Positions 1-9,020 are shown, counted from the stretch's first letter. The stretch: DNA of 64,000 bases from JBDHWG01 sp046328525 (GCA_046328525.1 JAXLWK010000008.1:124001-188000), one strand, 5' to 3'. Translations and numbers: made by a program. Notes: generated from the letters alone by a model not told the origin.

Positions 1-327
1 CCGGCCTTCGCCGAGACTCGACACGATCACGCCGCACAGGACGAACAGGAACAGGCGCACGCTCTCGTCTGACTCGTAGAGCGGGCCAGTCGCGATCGGC
101 ATGAACACGGTGGGGATGAGGATGAGGGTGGCAAGAACGGTGGAGAGGATGCCGGGCCAGAGTCCGCCGTACCACGCGCTGACGGCGATCGCGGTAATGG
201 GCAGAATCAGTGGGCTACGCTCGCGGATGACCGGCACGGTCAGCGTGACGAGCATGGCCGCTGTCGTGGCCGCAACGGCGAGGATGCAGGCGCGAAAAGT
301 GCGCCCGCTCAGTCTCGATGGTATCAA
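1..327 (-). CDS. DUF4118-type membrane sensor, N-terminal part (cut by window edge)
   Basis: Only the first 109 codons are in the window. The reading frame on the minus strand is open from a TTG at 327 to the left edge, and AGGGG lies a few bases before that TTG. An ATG at 255 is a possible later start. The translation is a run of hydrophobic segments containing AWYGGLWPGILSTVLATLI and later RLFLFVLCGVIVSSLGEGR. The YGGLGPGL-like turn and helix spacing are typical of the DUF4118 (KdpD-like) transmembrane domain found at the N-terminus of many PAS/GAF histidine kinases. A sensor kinase is therefore the likely whole product, but the catalytic part is not visible. A possible promoter lies just upstream. 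Confidence 0.6.
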   Translation of the reverse strand, partial: MIPSRLSGRTFRACILAVAATTAAMLVTLTVPVIRERSPLILPITAIAVSAWYGGLWPGILSTVLATLILIPTVFMPIATGPLYESDESVRLFLFVLCGVIVSSLGEGR

Positions 328-386
328 CTTGCCCCTGACCTTCTACACGACTAACTTCGACGACGCTTAACAAGGATGGCGAGTCA

Positions 387-415
387 ATTATACACACGTT
401 CGGGGCGCTTGGCTA
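387..415 (-). promoter_or_regulatory. possible promoter of the DUF4118 gene
   Basis: On the minus strand a perfect TATAAT (plus 387-392) is preceded after 17 bp by TAGCCA (plus 410-415), a 4/6 match to the -35 consensus. It sits about 60 bp ahead of the TTG start at 327. Confidence 0.4.
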
Positions 416-879
416 GTGCGTCGGCGCCGCCAACGCGCAACACGGATAAAGGCGGCCTTATGCGACTCTCATATATCTCTCAGCCGTGCTTCAGCGTCGC
501 TTAAGGCGCACCAGATACACTATCATCAAGCAAGCGAGAGACAAAGAGTTGGACGCGGCAGACGAAACTTACAGGTAGTGAGACGCGGAAAACGAGAGCG
601 GCGGATAACCATAGACGAGAGTGACGCGATTGTAAGTGCGTGGGGAAGCGAAACAGACGGTATCCGTTGGGTTCGGCGATAAAGTTAGTGCGGCTGAGGC
701 GGTTAGGGAAGCGCTGGTCGTGTTAGTTGGATGGCACTCGGAGAGCATGGGGCAAGCGACGGAAACATTAGCATATTCACCTGGCAGAAACCCCTCCCTT
801 CTTCTGTGCGGGACGCGCCGGATCCAATCGGATACCGGCGCGCTCTCGTTTACAGCCCAGGCTTATTTTCGAGCGGGTG
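416..879. other. gene-free stretch, purine-rich on the plus strand
   Basis: No reading frame here has family resemblance, a convincing ribosome site, or the codon usage of its neighbours. From about 520 to 780 the plus strand is notably rich in A and G and poor in T. I see no hairpin array, tRNA or IS end. It separates the DUF4118 gene promoter from the end of the response-regulator gene. Confidence 0.5.
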
Positions 880-1518
880 TCACTCTCTCCGGACGACGCC
901 CTCGCGCCAGGCGTAGATGGCGGCCTGGGTGCGGTCGGCGACGTGGAGCTTGCTCAGAATGTTGCTCACGTGACCCTTGACCGTCTTCTCGCTGATGACC
1001 AGCCGCTCGGCGATCTCGGCGTTGGACAGCCCCTCCGCAATCAGGCGTAGAATCTCGTGCTCCCGTGGCGTTAACTCGGTCAGCGTGTTGTCGGCGCGCC
1101 CTCCGCGCAGCTCCTGCGCCAGCCGCGCCGCGACCTGCGGGTGCAGCACGGCCTCGCCTCTGGCCGCGACGCGGATCGCCTCCACCAGCTGGGCCGGCCC
1201 GATGTCCTTCAAAAGGTACGACTGGGCGCCGGCCTTGAGCGCCGGGAAGATATGCACGTCGTCGTGGAACGACGTCAGGACGATGACCTGGGTGCGCGGG
1301 CTGATGCGCGTAATCTGCCGCGTCGCCTCAACGCCGTCCATGCCCGGCATGATGAGGTCCATCAAGACGACGTCGGGGACGGCGTCGGCCACGACCTGCA
1401 CTGCTTCCTCGCCCGACGCCGCCTCGGCCACGACCTCGATGTCGGGCTGCGTTGCCAGGTAGGCGCGGATGCCCTGGCGCACCACGGCGTGATCGTCTAC
1501 GATAACGACACTCGTCAT
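880..1518 (-). CDS. NarL/LuxR-type response regulator
   Basis: A 212-residue two-component regulator. The receiver domain (about 1-120) has the acidic pair D8-D9, phospho-acceptor D54 (VVLMDLIMPGMDG) and the switch Lys in YLLKDIGP. The C-terminal LuxR/GerE helix-turn-helix (about 145-205) reads LTPREHEILRLIAEGLSNAEIAE and then VKGHVSNILSKL. It acts in the cytoplasm as a DNA-binding activator. Its start overlaps the end of the kinase gene by 4 bp, so the two are translationally coupled and are surely partners. Placement directly after an efflux ABC set suggests it senses envelope stress or a toxic compound and controls that transporter; this is inference. Confidence 0.93.
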   Translation of the reverse strand: MTSVVIVDDHAVVRQGIRAYLATQPDIEVVAEAASGEEAVQVVADAVPDVVLMDLIMPGMDGVEATRQITRISPRTQVIVLTSFHDDVHIFPALKAGAQSYLLKDIGPAQLVEAIRVAARGEAVLHPQVAARLAQELRGGRADNTLTELTPREHEILRLIAEGLSNAEIAERLVISEKTVKGHVSNILSKLHVADRTQAAIYAWREGVVRRE

Positions 1519-3005
1519 CCTCTCCCCCCTTCCCCGTGCAACGCCGGCTGGCCGAGCGGCATGACCGCCTCGATCCGCGTCCCACGCGCGCCGCTCGCCA
1601 CGTCCAGCCGACCGCCCAGCGCCTCGACGCGCTCGCGCATGGAGCGCAGCCCTACCCCGGCGCTTGCCGCGTCGGCGTCGAAGCCGACGCCGTTGTCCTC
1701 AATCATCAGCACCAGGGTGTTGCCCTGCTGGCCGGCGCGGACCGCCGCCCGCGTTGCGCCGCTGTGGCGGGCGACGTTCGACAGCCCCTCCTGGATGACA
1801 CGGTAGAGCGCCTCCTGGAGCGCTACCGGCAGCACGGCCGGCAAGCGCACATCGTTGCTCAGCCGGATGCCCGTACTCTTCTCCCACATCCCGAAATACT
1901 CCCACAACGCCTGGGACAGCCCCTTCTCCTGCACCGGCTCCAACCGCAACGTCTGGATGATGTCGGTCAGCTCTTTCTGCATCTGCCGCGTCAGCGTCAC
2001 CGCCGTCTCCAGGTGCGTGCGGGCCGCGTCGTTATTCTGTCCCCACAGCGCCTCGGCCGCGCCCAGGTTCATGCTGACGGCAAACATCCCCTGCTTGACG
2101 CTGTCGTGCAGGTCCCGCGCCAGGCGCTGCCGCTCCTCCAGGCTCGCCAGCTCCTCCCGCGTCTGAAGCAGGCGCTGGAGCTGCTCGGCCATGCCGTTGA
2201 GGTCCCGCGCCAGCTCACCCAGCTCGTCGCCGGAGCGATCCTGGATGTTGGCGGAGAAGTCGCCCTGGCTCCAGGTCTCCGCCGCCCGGGTCACGCTCTT
2301 GAGGCGCTGCGCCAGGGGGCGCGTCGTCAGCCAGCCGAAGATCGTCCCGACGATGGCGGTCGCGGCGATGACGAGGAGCGAGAACGGCAGGAGGAGGCGA
2401 AACACCTCGCCGATGTAGTTCTGGACGGTGGGAGCAGGGTATGTGCGGACGAACGCGCCGAGGACGTGCAGGTCGGATGTGAGGATGGGGGCAGCGACGT
2501 AGAACTCCTCCCCGGCGCGCTGGACGTACAGCCGGCCGGGGTCGCTCTCGCCAAGCAAAGCCAGGCGCAGCGCCTCGCCGGCCTGGGGGTAGACGCTCGT
2601 CGGAAAGACGCGGCCGACGGGCAGCGTGGGCGAGGCGGCCAGGACGGCGCCCTCGGCGTCCACGACCGCCGCGAAGTCCGGCGCCGGCAGAGCAAATCGC
2701 CCACGCAATGCGGGGCCTGGGTCGGATAGGGGCGGCTCCGGCCCGGCGTCGGGTGACGTGACCTCCTGGAGGGCGAGGGCCACGGCCGGGGCGTCGTAGG
2801 GCGTGCGGTCCACGACGGGGGCGAGGCGGTTGGCCGCCTGGCGCGCGTCCAGGCCCATGAGACGCGGAAGCTGATCCGAGCGCACCAGGAGCGGGACGAG
2901 CGCGACGATTAGCACCGCCGCGCTCGTGACCACCGTGTACGACAGGGTCAGCTTCCACTGAATGCGATTGAAGCGGCCGAGCCATCGGCCAATCGTCTCG
3001 CCCAT
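1515..3005 (-). CDS. NarX-type sensor histidine kinase
   Basis: 496 residues. One membrane helix at about 20-41 and another at about 204-226 bracket an extracytoplasmic sensor region of some 160 residues with no family I recognise. A HAMP linker (about 227-280) follows. Then comes a HisKA_3 dimerisation box, EERQRLARDLHDSVKQG with phospho-acceptor H300, and a HATPase domain with N-box EGLSNVARHSGAT and G1 box IEDNGVGFD. This is the DesK/NarX layout, which phosphorylates NarL-type regulators such as the one encoded immediately downstream (4 bp overlap). The efflux permease gene ends 27 bp upstream on the same strand. Confidence 0.93.
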   Translation of the reverse strand: MGETIGRWLGRFNRIQWKLTLSYTVVTSAAVLIVALVPLLVRSDQLPRLMGLDARQAANRLAPVVDRTPYDAPAVALALQEVTSPDAGPEPPLSDPGPALRGRFALPAPDFAAVVDAEGAVLAASPTLPVGRVFPTSVYPQAGEALRLALLGESDPGRLYVQRAGEEFYVAAPILTSDLHVLGAFVRTYPAPTVQNYIGEVFRLLLPFSLLVIAATAIVGTIFGWLTTRPLAQRLKSVTRAAETWSQGDFSANIQDRSGDELGELARDLNGMAEQLQRLLQTREELASLEERQRLARDLHDSVKQGMFAVSMNLGAAEALWGQNNDAARTHLETAVTLTRQMQKELTDIIQTLRLEPVQEKGLSQALWEYFGMWEKSTGIRLSNDVRLPAVLPVALQEALYRVIQEGLSNVARHSGATRAAVRAGQQGNTLVLMIEDNGVGFDADAASAGVGLRSMRERVEALGGRLDVASGARGTRIEAVMPLGQPALHGEGGRG

Positions 3006-3032
3006 ACTGCTTAGTATACCCCTTTTTGGGGC

Positions 3033-4271
3033 CTATTCATACCGCAGCGCTTCAATCGGCCGCAGGTTGGCGGCGCGGTTGGCCGGGTACGCGCCGAAGA
3101 ACAGCCCGACGCCAATGGAGAACATCGTCGCCAGCATCACCGAGTCGAGGCCGATGGACGGCGACAGCTTGAACGTGCCGAGGTTCAGGCCGCCCAGGGC
3201 CTGGCCGGCTACGAAGGCGATGGTGACACCGATGAGTCCGCCGACGACGCTCAGCAGCGTGGCCTCGGTCAGGAACTGCGCCATGATGTCGCGCTTCCGC
3301 GCGCCGATGGCCTTGCGCAGACCGATCTCGCGGGTGCGCTCGGTCACGCTCACCAACATGATGTTCATGATGCCGATGCCGCCGACGAGGAGCGAGATGG
3401 CCGCGATCGAGCCGAGCAGGATGGTGAACACGCCGGTGACGGTGGACGCCGTCTGCAGAATGTCCTCCTGGCTCAGAATGCTGAAGTCATTGTCCGCCGT
3501 CGTCAGGCTGTGGCGCTCCCGCAGGAGGTCCGTCACGCTTTGCTGCACGGCCTTCGCCTGGTCCTCGCTCGCCGCCTGGACGTTGATCGTCGAGACAACC
3601 TTCGAGCCGCGATACTGGGTCGGCTGGAACAGGCGCATCTGGGCCGTGGTGATGGGGACGAAGACCTGGTCGTCCTGGCTGCCGAACCCGGAGCCGCCCT
3701 TCGACTCCATCACGCCGATGACGCGGAAGGTCTGGTTGTTGACACGCACACTCTGGCCCACCGGGTCCACGCCGGGGAACAGGTTCTGGGCCACGTTGGC
3801 CCCCAGGACGACGACCGAGGCGTTGCTCTGCACCTGGGCGGCGTCAATGAACGCGCCACTCGCCACGTTCATGTTGCGCACCGCCGTGTACTCCGGCGTC
3901 ACGCCGGCCACGCGCGTGTTGACGTTGTTCCCCTGGTAGACCACCTGGGCGCGGTTGTCATACTCCGGCGCGACGGCGGCGACGCCGGACAAGCCGGCGA
4001 TGGCCGTGGCGTCGGCGGAGGTCAGGGTTTGCGCCGAGCCGGTCGCCGTGCGGACGCCGCCCTGGTTGGACGAGCCGGGGGTGATGAACATGACGTTCGT
4101 CCCCATGGAGCGGATCTGGTTCTCGACGCTGACCTGCGCCCCGCGTCCGATGCCGACCATCAGAATGACCGCCGCGACACCGATGATAATGCCGAGCATC
4201 GTCAGGACGGCGCGCAGCTTATTCGACTGCAAACTGTCCAATGCGATGTTGAATGATTCTAGGAAGTTCAT
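3033..4271 (-). CDS. MacB-like ABC transporter permease
   Basis: 412 residues. The order is a helix near the N-terminus (MLGIIIGVAAVILMVGIG), a long extracytoplasmic MacB_PCD domain with FITPGSSNQGG and VRVNNQTFRVIGV, and a C-terminal FtsX domain with three helices. The FtsX segment shows GGIGIMNIMLVSVTERTREIGLRKAIGARKRDI (split here only by my reading), the hallmark of this family. I chose the ATG at 4271 because an AAGGTGG ribosome site precedes it and it lies 1 bp after the ATPase stop. An upstream start would add an arginine-rich tail read from the ATPase gene. With the ATPase and adaptor genes upstream it should form a MacAB-type exporter. Confidence 0.93.
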   Translation of the reverse strand: MNFLESFNIALDSLQSNKLRAVLTMLGIIIGVAAVILMVGIGRGAQVSVENQIRSMGTNVMFITPGSSNQGGVRTATGSAQTLTSADATAIAGLSGVAAVAPEYDNRAQVVYQGNNVNTRVAGVTPEYTAVRNMNVASGAFIDAAQVQSNASVVVLGANVAQNLFPGVDPVGQSVRVNNQTFRVIGVMESKGGSGFGSQDDQVFVPITTAQMRLFQPTQYRGSKVVSTINVQAASEDQAKAVQQSVTDLLRERHSLTTADNDFSILSQEDILQTASTVTGVFTILLGSIAAISLLVGGIGIMNIMLVSVTERTREIGLRKAIGARKRDIMAQFLTEATLLSVVGGLIGVTIAFVAGQALGGLNLGTFKLSPSIGLDSVMLATMFSIGVGLFFGAYPANRAANLRPIEALRYE

Positions 4272-4272
4272 C

Positions 4273-4998
4273 TTACGCCACCTTTCGCTCGCGCGCGCTC
4301 GCATCCGGGAACGGGCGGCTATCGGCGTCGTGGACGGCCATGCCGTCGAAGACGCGGATGACTCGGTCGGCCTGCGCGGCCACCTTGGGGTCGTGGGTCA
4401 CAAGGATGATGGTCAACCCCTGCTCGCGGTTCAACGTCTTGAAGATGTTCATGACTTCTGCGCCGGACTTCGAGTCGAGGTTGCCCGTCGGCTCGTCGGC
4501 CAGCAGAATTGCCGGCTCGGTAACCAGGGCGCGGGCGATGGCGACGCGCTGCATCTGGCCGCCGGAGAGTTCGTTGGGCTTGTGGTCAATGCGGTCGCCC
4601 AGGCCCACCGCCGCCAGCTTCTCGATGGCGCGGTCGCGGCGGCCGTCGGCGCCGGCGTAAATCAGCGGCAGGGCGACCTGCTTCCAGGCGGGCATGCGCG
4701 GCAGGAGGTTGAAGCTCTGGAAGACGAAGCCGATCTTCTGGTTGCGCACCGCCGCCAGGTCGTCGTCGTCCATCTCGCTCACGTCAATGCCGTCCAGGCG
4801 GTAGACGCCGCCGGTCGGCTGGTCCAGGCAGCCGAGAACGTTCATCAGGGTGGACTTGCCGGAGCCGCTTGGCCCGGTGATGGCGATGAACTCGCCCCGA
4901 TCCACAGCGCAGGAGACGCCCCGCAACGCGCGCACTTCCATGTCGCCCATCTGGTATACTTTTGTCACATCGTGAATTTCGATAACGCGGTCGTTCAT
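4273..4998 (-). CDS. MacB/LolD-type ABC transporter ATPase
   Basis: 241 residues, full length for this family. Walker A is GPSGSGKST at 42-50, the signature is LSGGQMQRVAIARAL, Walker B is ILLADEPTGNLD, and the switch His is in ILVTHD. The NLDSKSG sequence after Walker B is usual in LolD/MacB/FtsE-like ATPases that drive mechanotransmission rather than classical transport. It lies between the adaptor gene (upstream, minus strand) and the permease gene, whose start is 1 bp past its stop. A 279-bp gap holding an inverted repeat separates it from the adaptor gene. Confidence 0.95.
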   Translation of the reverse strand: MNDRVIEIHDVTKVYQMGDMEVRALRGVSCAVDRGEFIAITGPSGSGKSTLMNVLGCLDQPTGGVYRLDGIDVSEMDDDDLAAVRNQKIGFVFQSFNLLPRMPAWKQVALPLIYAGADGRRDRAIEKLAAVGLGDRIDHKPNELSGGQMQRVAIARALVTEPAILLADEPTGNLDSKSGAEVMNIFKTLNREQGLTIILVTHDPKVAAQADRVIRVFDGMAVHDADSRPFPDASARERKVA

Positions 4999-5078
4999 GT
5001 CGTCTCCCCATCGAAAAGCGGGTGGAACCGGGGGCTGCCCGGCCCCACCCGCAGAAGTGTCTTTCGTTTGGTGATGCT

Positions 5079-5198
5079 GTCATTGCGAGGAGGGCGCTAG
5101 CCCGACGAAGCAATCTCCCGAGACGCGAAGGAGAGTCTATTCTTGAAACGAGTGTCTCTGACACCGGCGGGAGATTGCTTCGCTACGCTCGCAATGAC
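5079..5198. repeat. inverted-repeat element, family A (GTCATTGCGAG ends)
   Basis: Begins GTCATTGCGAG with GAAGCAATCTCCC further in, and ends with the complementary GGGAGATTGCTTCG then CTCGCAATGAC. About 120 bp, with outer and inner arms able to pair. The same ends recur at 7155-7274 and 35121-35239. It fills the gap between the adaptor and ATPase genes. Confidence 0.85.
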
Positions 5199-5277
5199 GC
5201 GCCTGTTAGCAGGAGCTGCTTCGGCAGCAGGGGCGGCGTACCGCCCCCGCACCGCGATCGCAATGACGGGGCTATTC

Positions 5278-6885
5278 TTAGAACCCGGGGCCGCCGAAGC
5301 CGCCTGGCCCGCGCTGGCCGCCTGTCGAGCTGGCCGTCGTCGTGATGACCACCTGGTCGCCTTCCTTCAGGTCGTTGCTCGTGATCTCGGAGTTCGTGCC
5401 GTCGGTCATGCCCACCTGCACCGGGATGGTGATCTGCTGACCCTCGTGCATGACGGTGACAACCTTCTGCTGGCCTTGCGAGCGGATGGCGCGATTCGGC
5501 ACCACCAGCGCGTTGTCCTTCTCATCCACGATCACGTTCAGGTTGGCGGTCATGCCGGGCTGAATGGCCGAGTCCGGGTGAGTCAGGGTAATCGTGACCG
5601 GGTAGTTCACCACACCCTGGGACAGGGTGCCCGCCGGGCTGATGCTGTCCACCTTGCCCGTCGCCGTCACATTCGGCAGCGCGTCGAACGTCATCTGCAC
5701 ACTCTGGCCGGCCTTCAGCTTCGCCCGGTCCAGCTCGGACACGTTCGCCACTACCTTGAGGGTGGTCAGGTCCGACAATTGCACAGGGTTCGCCGCCGCG
5801 CCGATAATCTGGCCCTTGGTCACGCTGACCGCCGTCACGACGCCGTCGAACGGCGCGGTCAGGGTCGTCTGGTCCAGCTTGAGCTGCGCCTGCTGCAAGG
5901 CGACGTTCGCCTGGTCCACCGCGGCCTGCGCCTGCTGAACCGTCAGGTCATCATTGCCCGCCTTAACGGCATCCAGCGCCGCCACCGCCGAGGTCACGCC
6001 CGCCTTCGCGTTCGCTACGTCCGCCGCCGTCGGACCCTGGCGCAGCTTCGCCAGCGACGCCTGCGCCTGCGCCAGCTGCTGCTCGGCCACAGTCACATCA
6101 TTCGCGTTCGGCCCGGCCAGGAGCTTGTCCAGGTCATTTTGCGCCATCTGCACAGCGGCTTCCTGCTGCCCAACCGACGCGCGGTTCGACTGGCAGTTCG
6201 GGTCGTTGTCGGGGTTCTTCGTGCGGCCGCAGATAGCGTCGCGGTTCGACTGCGCGCCCCACAGGGCGTTCTTCGCCTGCTCCACCTTCTGCTGCGCGTT
6301 GGCGATGTCCGTGTCCGTCGCGCCGGCCTTGACCTTGTCCAGGCTCGCCTGGGCCGAGGTCACCTGCGCCTGGGCCGACGCGATGTCGGCTGGCGTCGTC
6401 GTCTGATACAGCTTGTTCACGGACGCCTGAGCCTGGTCCACCTTGGCCTGCGCCTGGGCGATGTCTGTATCCTTCGGCCCCTGCTGGCTCTGTTGCAGCT
6501 TGAGCTGCGCCGACTGGAGGCTGGACTTCGCGGACTCGACGGCGAGTTTCGCGTCAGTGTTGTCGAGCTGCACCAGCGCCTGGCCCTGCTTCACCACATC
6601 GCCTTCCTTGACCTTGACGTCCGTCACCGTGCCGCCGGTCTGGAAGTTCAGATTGACCTGGCTGGACGGCTGGAGGTTACCCGCCGCGTTCACCGTGGCC
6701 ACCAGGTTGGTGCGCGTCACGGCCGCGGTTGGCACACTCACGGCCGCCGCCTGGCGCGACGTGTACTGTCGGTACCCAAAGAAACCCAGAACGGCTACGC
6801 CGAGGACGACCAGCGCCATCGCCAGCCAACGGCGGTTGTTTGTCTTCTTGACCCGGCCCACGGCCGGCAGGCTTGTTGTTGCCAT
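5278..6885 (-). CDS. HlyD/MacA-family efflux adaptor
   Basis: 535 residues. An N-terminal anchor helix (about 20-40, WLAMALVVLGVAVLGFFGY) is followed by a biotinyl-lipoyl half (VKVKEGDVVKQGQALVQLD). A long Ala/Gln-rich coiled-coil hairpin region spans about 115-345, with repeated TDIANAQ-like heptad blocks. The second lipoyl half (LTAPFDGVVTAV) and beta-barrel follow, and the tail is glycine-rich (GGQRGPGGFGGPGF). The hairpin is longer than in E. coli MacA and looks internally duplicated. GGAGTTAGAG precedes the ATG. It should bridge the downstream-encoded ATPase/permease across the envelope. Whether an outer-membrane channel exists cannot be told here. Confidence 0.93.
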   Translation of the reverse strand: MATTSLPAVGRVKKTNNRRWLAMALVVLGVAVLGFFGYRQYTSRQAAAVSVPTAAVTRTNLVATVNAAGNLQPSSQVNLNFQTGGTVTDVKVKEGDVVKQGQALVQLDNTDAKLAVESAKSSLQSAQLKLQQSQQGPKDTDIAQAQAKVDQAQASVNKLYQTTTPADIASAQAQVTSAQASLDKVKAGATDTDIANAQQKVEQAKNALWGAQSNRDAICGRTKNPDNDPNCQSNRASVGQQEAAVQMAQNDLDKLLAGPNANDVTVAEQQLAQAQASLAKLRQGPTAADVANAKAGVTSAVAALDAVKAGNDDLTVQQAQAAVDQANVALQQAQLKLDQTTLTAPFDGVVTAVSVTKGQIIGAAANPVQLSDLTTLKVVANVSELDRAKLKAGQSVQMTFDALPNVTATGKVDSISPAGTLSQGVVNYPVTITLTHPDSAIQPGMTANLNVIVDEKDNALVVPNRAIRSQGQQKVVTVMHEGQQITIPVQVGMTDGTNSEITSNDLKEGDQVVITTTASSTGGQRGPGGFGGPGF

Positions 6886-6914
6886 CTCTAACTCCGTTCA
6901 AGATAGGCTCTGGC

Positions 6915-6980
6915 TGTCATGCTGAACGCAGTGAAGCATCCCGTCACGGTCGGGAACTCTTCGCTATGCTCAGAGTGACA
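6915..6980. repeat. inverted-repeat element, family B (TGTCATGCTGA ends)
   Basis: TGTCATGCTGAACGCAGTGA on one side and TCGCTATGCTCAGAGTGACA on the other form an imperfect inverted repeat of 66 bp. Relatives are at 10351-10415 (in the CHAT gene leader) and, as a half copy, at 30718-30740. Confidence 0.75.
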
Positions 6981-7100
6981 ACCCAGAGGAAGTATTGCTG
7001 AGGGTATTGTACCGCCGCTCAGTGTCGCTGTCATGGGGCTGGAGGCGCGAATGGACCAGGACTTTAGTCGGGTATGACAAGCATGGTGCGGACATGAATC

Positions 7101-7130
7101 GAGAGGGGCGCTCATCGGAGCGCCCCTCTC
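7101..7130. terminator. strong hairpin, likely terminator
   Basis: A perfect 12-bp stem (GAGAGGGGCGCT with its complement) and a 6-nt loop, flanked by TTCCCCC on the plus side. It lies between the adaptor gene and the end of the LCP gene (both minus strand), so it can end LCP transcription. A true U-run is missing. Confidence 0.5.
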
Positions 7131-7154
7131 TTCCCCCACCTTCCCCAGGTTTCC

Positions 7155-7274
7155 TGTCATTGCGAGCAAAGCGAAGCAATCCCTCGCCCAGGCCCAGGCA
7201 ATCTAGCCCTGGAATGGCTCACTCTCGCTTAGGGGAGATTGCTTCGTCCTCCTATCGTCGTCCTCGCAATGACA
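7155..7274. repeat. inverted-repeat element, family A, second copy
   Basis: Starts TGTCATTGCGAG, has GAAGCAATCCC and GGGGAGATTGCTTCG inside, and ends CTCGCAATGACA. Its right end lies 12 bp from the LCP stop codon. With the family B copy and the hairpin at 7101 it fills nearly all of the gene-free stretch 6886-7286. Confidence 0.85.
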
Positions 7275-7286
7275 GCCCTGGGAGGT

Positions 7287-9020
7287 TCACTTGCGGCAGG
7301 TCTGGTAGTCCGCGCCCAGGACGACGACCGCGTCCGGCATGTCCGACTCGCTCTGCCGCACGAGCTGCACCGGCACGATGCCGAAGAACTTCGTCAGCGA
7401 CGAGATGGTCTCTGGCGGCGCGCCGTAGTTCAGGATGACCGTCTTGGGGTAGTCGGTCGTGTAGGCGATGCCCGTGCCGGCGACGGGCAGGCCGCCCTGG
7501 TTGCGCAGCGCCTCCGCCGCCAGCTCGGCCAGGTTGGGCCGGTTGGTCCCGTTCCAGATGACGACGCGGCCCACGTCGCCGCCGTCGGCGCTGGCCTTCG
7601 TCCCCACGGGGGCGGCGCCCGGCGTTCCCTTGTAGAAGTCCGCGATCATCCTGCGGTAGCCCGCCTGGTCCAGCTGGAGCACGGCGGCGCCTTCGCTCGT
7701 CGTGAATGGGCTGAGGTAGGGGTAGGTCAGAACGCGGGTCTTGATGTCCTCCGAGTGCAGCCGGCCGAGGAACTGGCCGAGCGTCAGCAGCTCGCCCAGG
7801 TTCAGGTCCGTGTCCACCGAGTCCTTGTACGTTGCCCAGAGCTGCGGGATCTTCAGGATCAGCTCGCTGCGGGGCGTCTGCTCCCAGAGGGCGCGCAGCA
7901 CCTGCTGCTGGCGCGCGGCGCGGCTGAAGTCGCTGGTGGAGTAGCGCGTGCGGGCGTAGCGCAGCGCCATCTCGCCGTCCAGGTGGTGGCGGCCGGCCGA
8001 CAGGTTCACCCAGTTGCGGTCGTACAGCCCACACGGCACGTCCACATCCACGCCGCCGAAGTCGTCCACCACCTTCTTGAAGCCGTTGAAGTCGGCGACG
8101 ACGAAGCGGTCCACGCGCAGCCCCAGGTTGTGCATCAGCGTGGCCTTGAGCGTGCCGATGCCGCCGCCCGGCAGCTTGTAGAGCTGGCCGAACAGGTAGG
8201 CGGTGTTGACGCGGTTGTAGCCGACGCCGGGGATGTAGACCCACAGATCGCGCGGGATGGACAGCAGGTGGATGTTCTCGTGTACCTTGTCAATCGTCGC
8301 CAGGAGGATGACGTCCGTGCGGCCGGGGTCGGTCTTGTAGCGGCGGTCAGAGCCGAGGATGAGGATGTTGGTCACGTCGTCGCCGGGCAGGTCCGTCACC
8401 GCAATCGGCACCGGTTCGGCGTTCGGCGCGACCGTCACCGTCTTCAGGATGGCGTCCTCACCGGGCGCGCCGTCGCTACTCGCGGCGGCGGCATCGGGCG
8501 CAGCCGCATTAGGCGCGGCAGGCGCTGAGGCGGGAGCGGCAGGCTTGTCGCCGGTGGCATTCGACGCGGCGGCCGGCGCTGAGGCCGGGGGAGCGGCGGC
8601 GGACGTCTTGCCGCCCGAAGCCCCGTTGGCCTGCGCCGCGCTCGCCGCCTTCGACCCGGCCGGCGGGGCCGACGCTGCGCTCGCCGCTGAGCCGGCCGCG
8701 GGCGCGGCAGCGGGCTTGTCGGTCGCGGGCGCGGCCGCCGGGGCAGCCGGGGCCGGCGCGGTGTGGGCAGCGCTACTCGCGGCCGGGTTCGACGCGGCCG
8801 GGGCCGGGTTCGCATTCTCCACAGCCGCCGCCACGCTCGGCTCGCTCGCTGCCGGCGGCGCGACCTCCGGCGCTGGCTCGGCTGGCTCGGCGATGCTGGC
8901 CGGCGCCTCCTGAGCCGACGGGCCAGAATTCGTGGGCAGACTGACGACCCCGGCGCACCCACTCAGGTATAAGCCGAGGATGATGAGAAATCCGACAAGG
9001 ACAAAGAGAGCGCGTCGCAT
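7287..9020 (-). CDS. LCP (LytR-CpsA-Psr) family protein with LytR_C domain
   Basis: 577 residues from the ATG at 9020, which has GAGGAG six bases ahead. It starts with a lipoprotein-like signal (FLIILGLYLSGCAG, Cys22). A strongly Ala/Pro-rich low-complexity linker (about 40-200) follows, then the LCP domain with ILILGSDRRY, DVILLATID, LLSIPRDLWVYIPG, YNRVNTAYLFG and the Arg-rich ALRYARTRYSTSDFSRAARQQ. The C-terminal LytR_C domain begins near VGRVVIWNGTNRP. LCP enzymes transfer undecaprenyl-linked glycopolymers to the envelope, and the Arg/Asp residues that bind the lipid phosphate are present. The lipobox and long spacer suggest a surface-tethered enzyme. It is a single-gene unit. Confidence 0.93.
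   Translation of the reverse strand: MRRALFVLVGFLIILGLYLSGCAGVVSLPTNSGPSAQEAPASIAEPAEPAPEVAPPAASEPSVAAAVENANPAPAASNPAASSAAHTAPAPAAPAAAPATDKPAAAPAAGSAASAASAPPAGSKAASAAQANGASGGKTSAAAPPASAPAAASNATGDKPAAPASAPAAPNAAAPDAAAASSDGAPGEDAILKTVTVAPNAEPVPIAVTDLPGDDVTNILILGSDRRYKTDPGRTDVILLATIDKVHENIHLLSIPRDLWVYIPGVGYNRVNTAYLFGQLYKLPGGGIGTLKATLMHNLGLRVDRFVVADFNGFKKVVDDFGGVDVDVPCGLYDRNWVNLSAGRHHLDGEMALRYARTRYSTSDFSRAARQQQVLRALWEQTPRSELILKIPQLWATYKDSVDTDLNLGELLTLGQFLGRLHSEDIKTRVLTYPYLSPFTTSEGAAVLQLDQAGYRRMIADFYKGTPGAAPVGTKASADGGDVGRVVIWNGTNRPNLAELAAEALRNQGGLPVAGTGIAYTTDYPKTVILNYGAPPETISSLTKFFGIVPVQLVRQSESDMPDAVVVLGADYQTCRK

Noticed and set aside
416..980. Coding potential of the two plus-strand frames at 416-682 and 636-980
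   Set aside because: They overlap in different frames, have no ribosome sites, and the second runs into the antisense of the response-regulator gene.
5143..6891. 582-codon plus-strand frame opposite the HlyD adaptor gene
   Set aside because: Arg/His-rich antisense translation typical of high-GC shadow frames. The minus-strand adaptor has clear domains.
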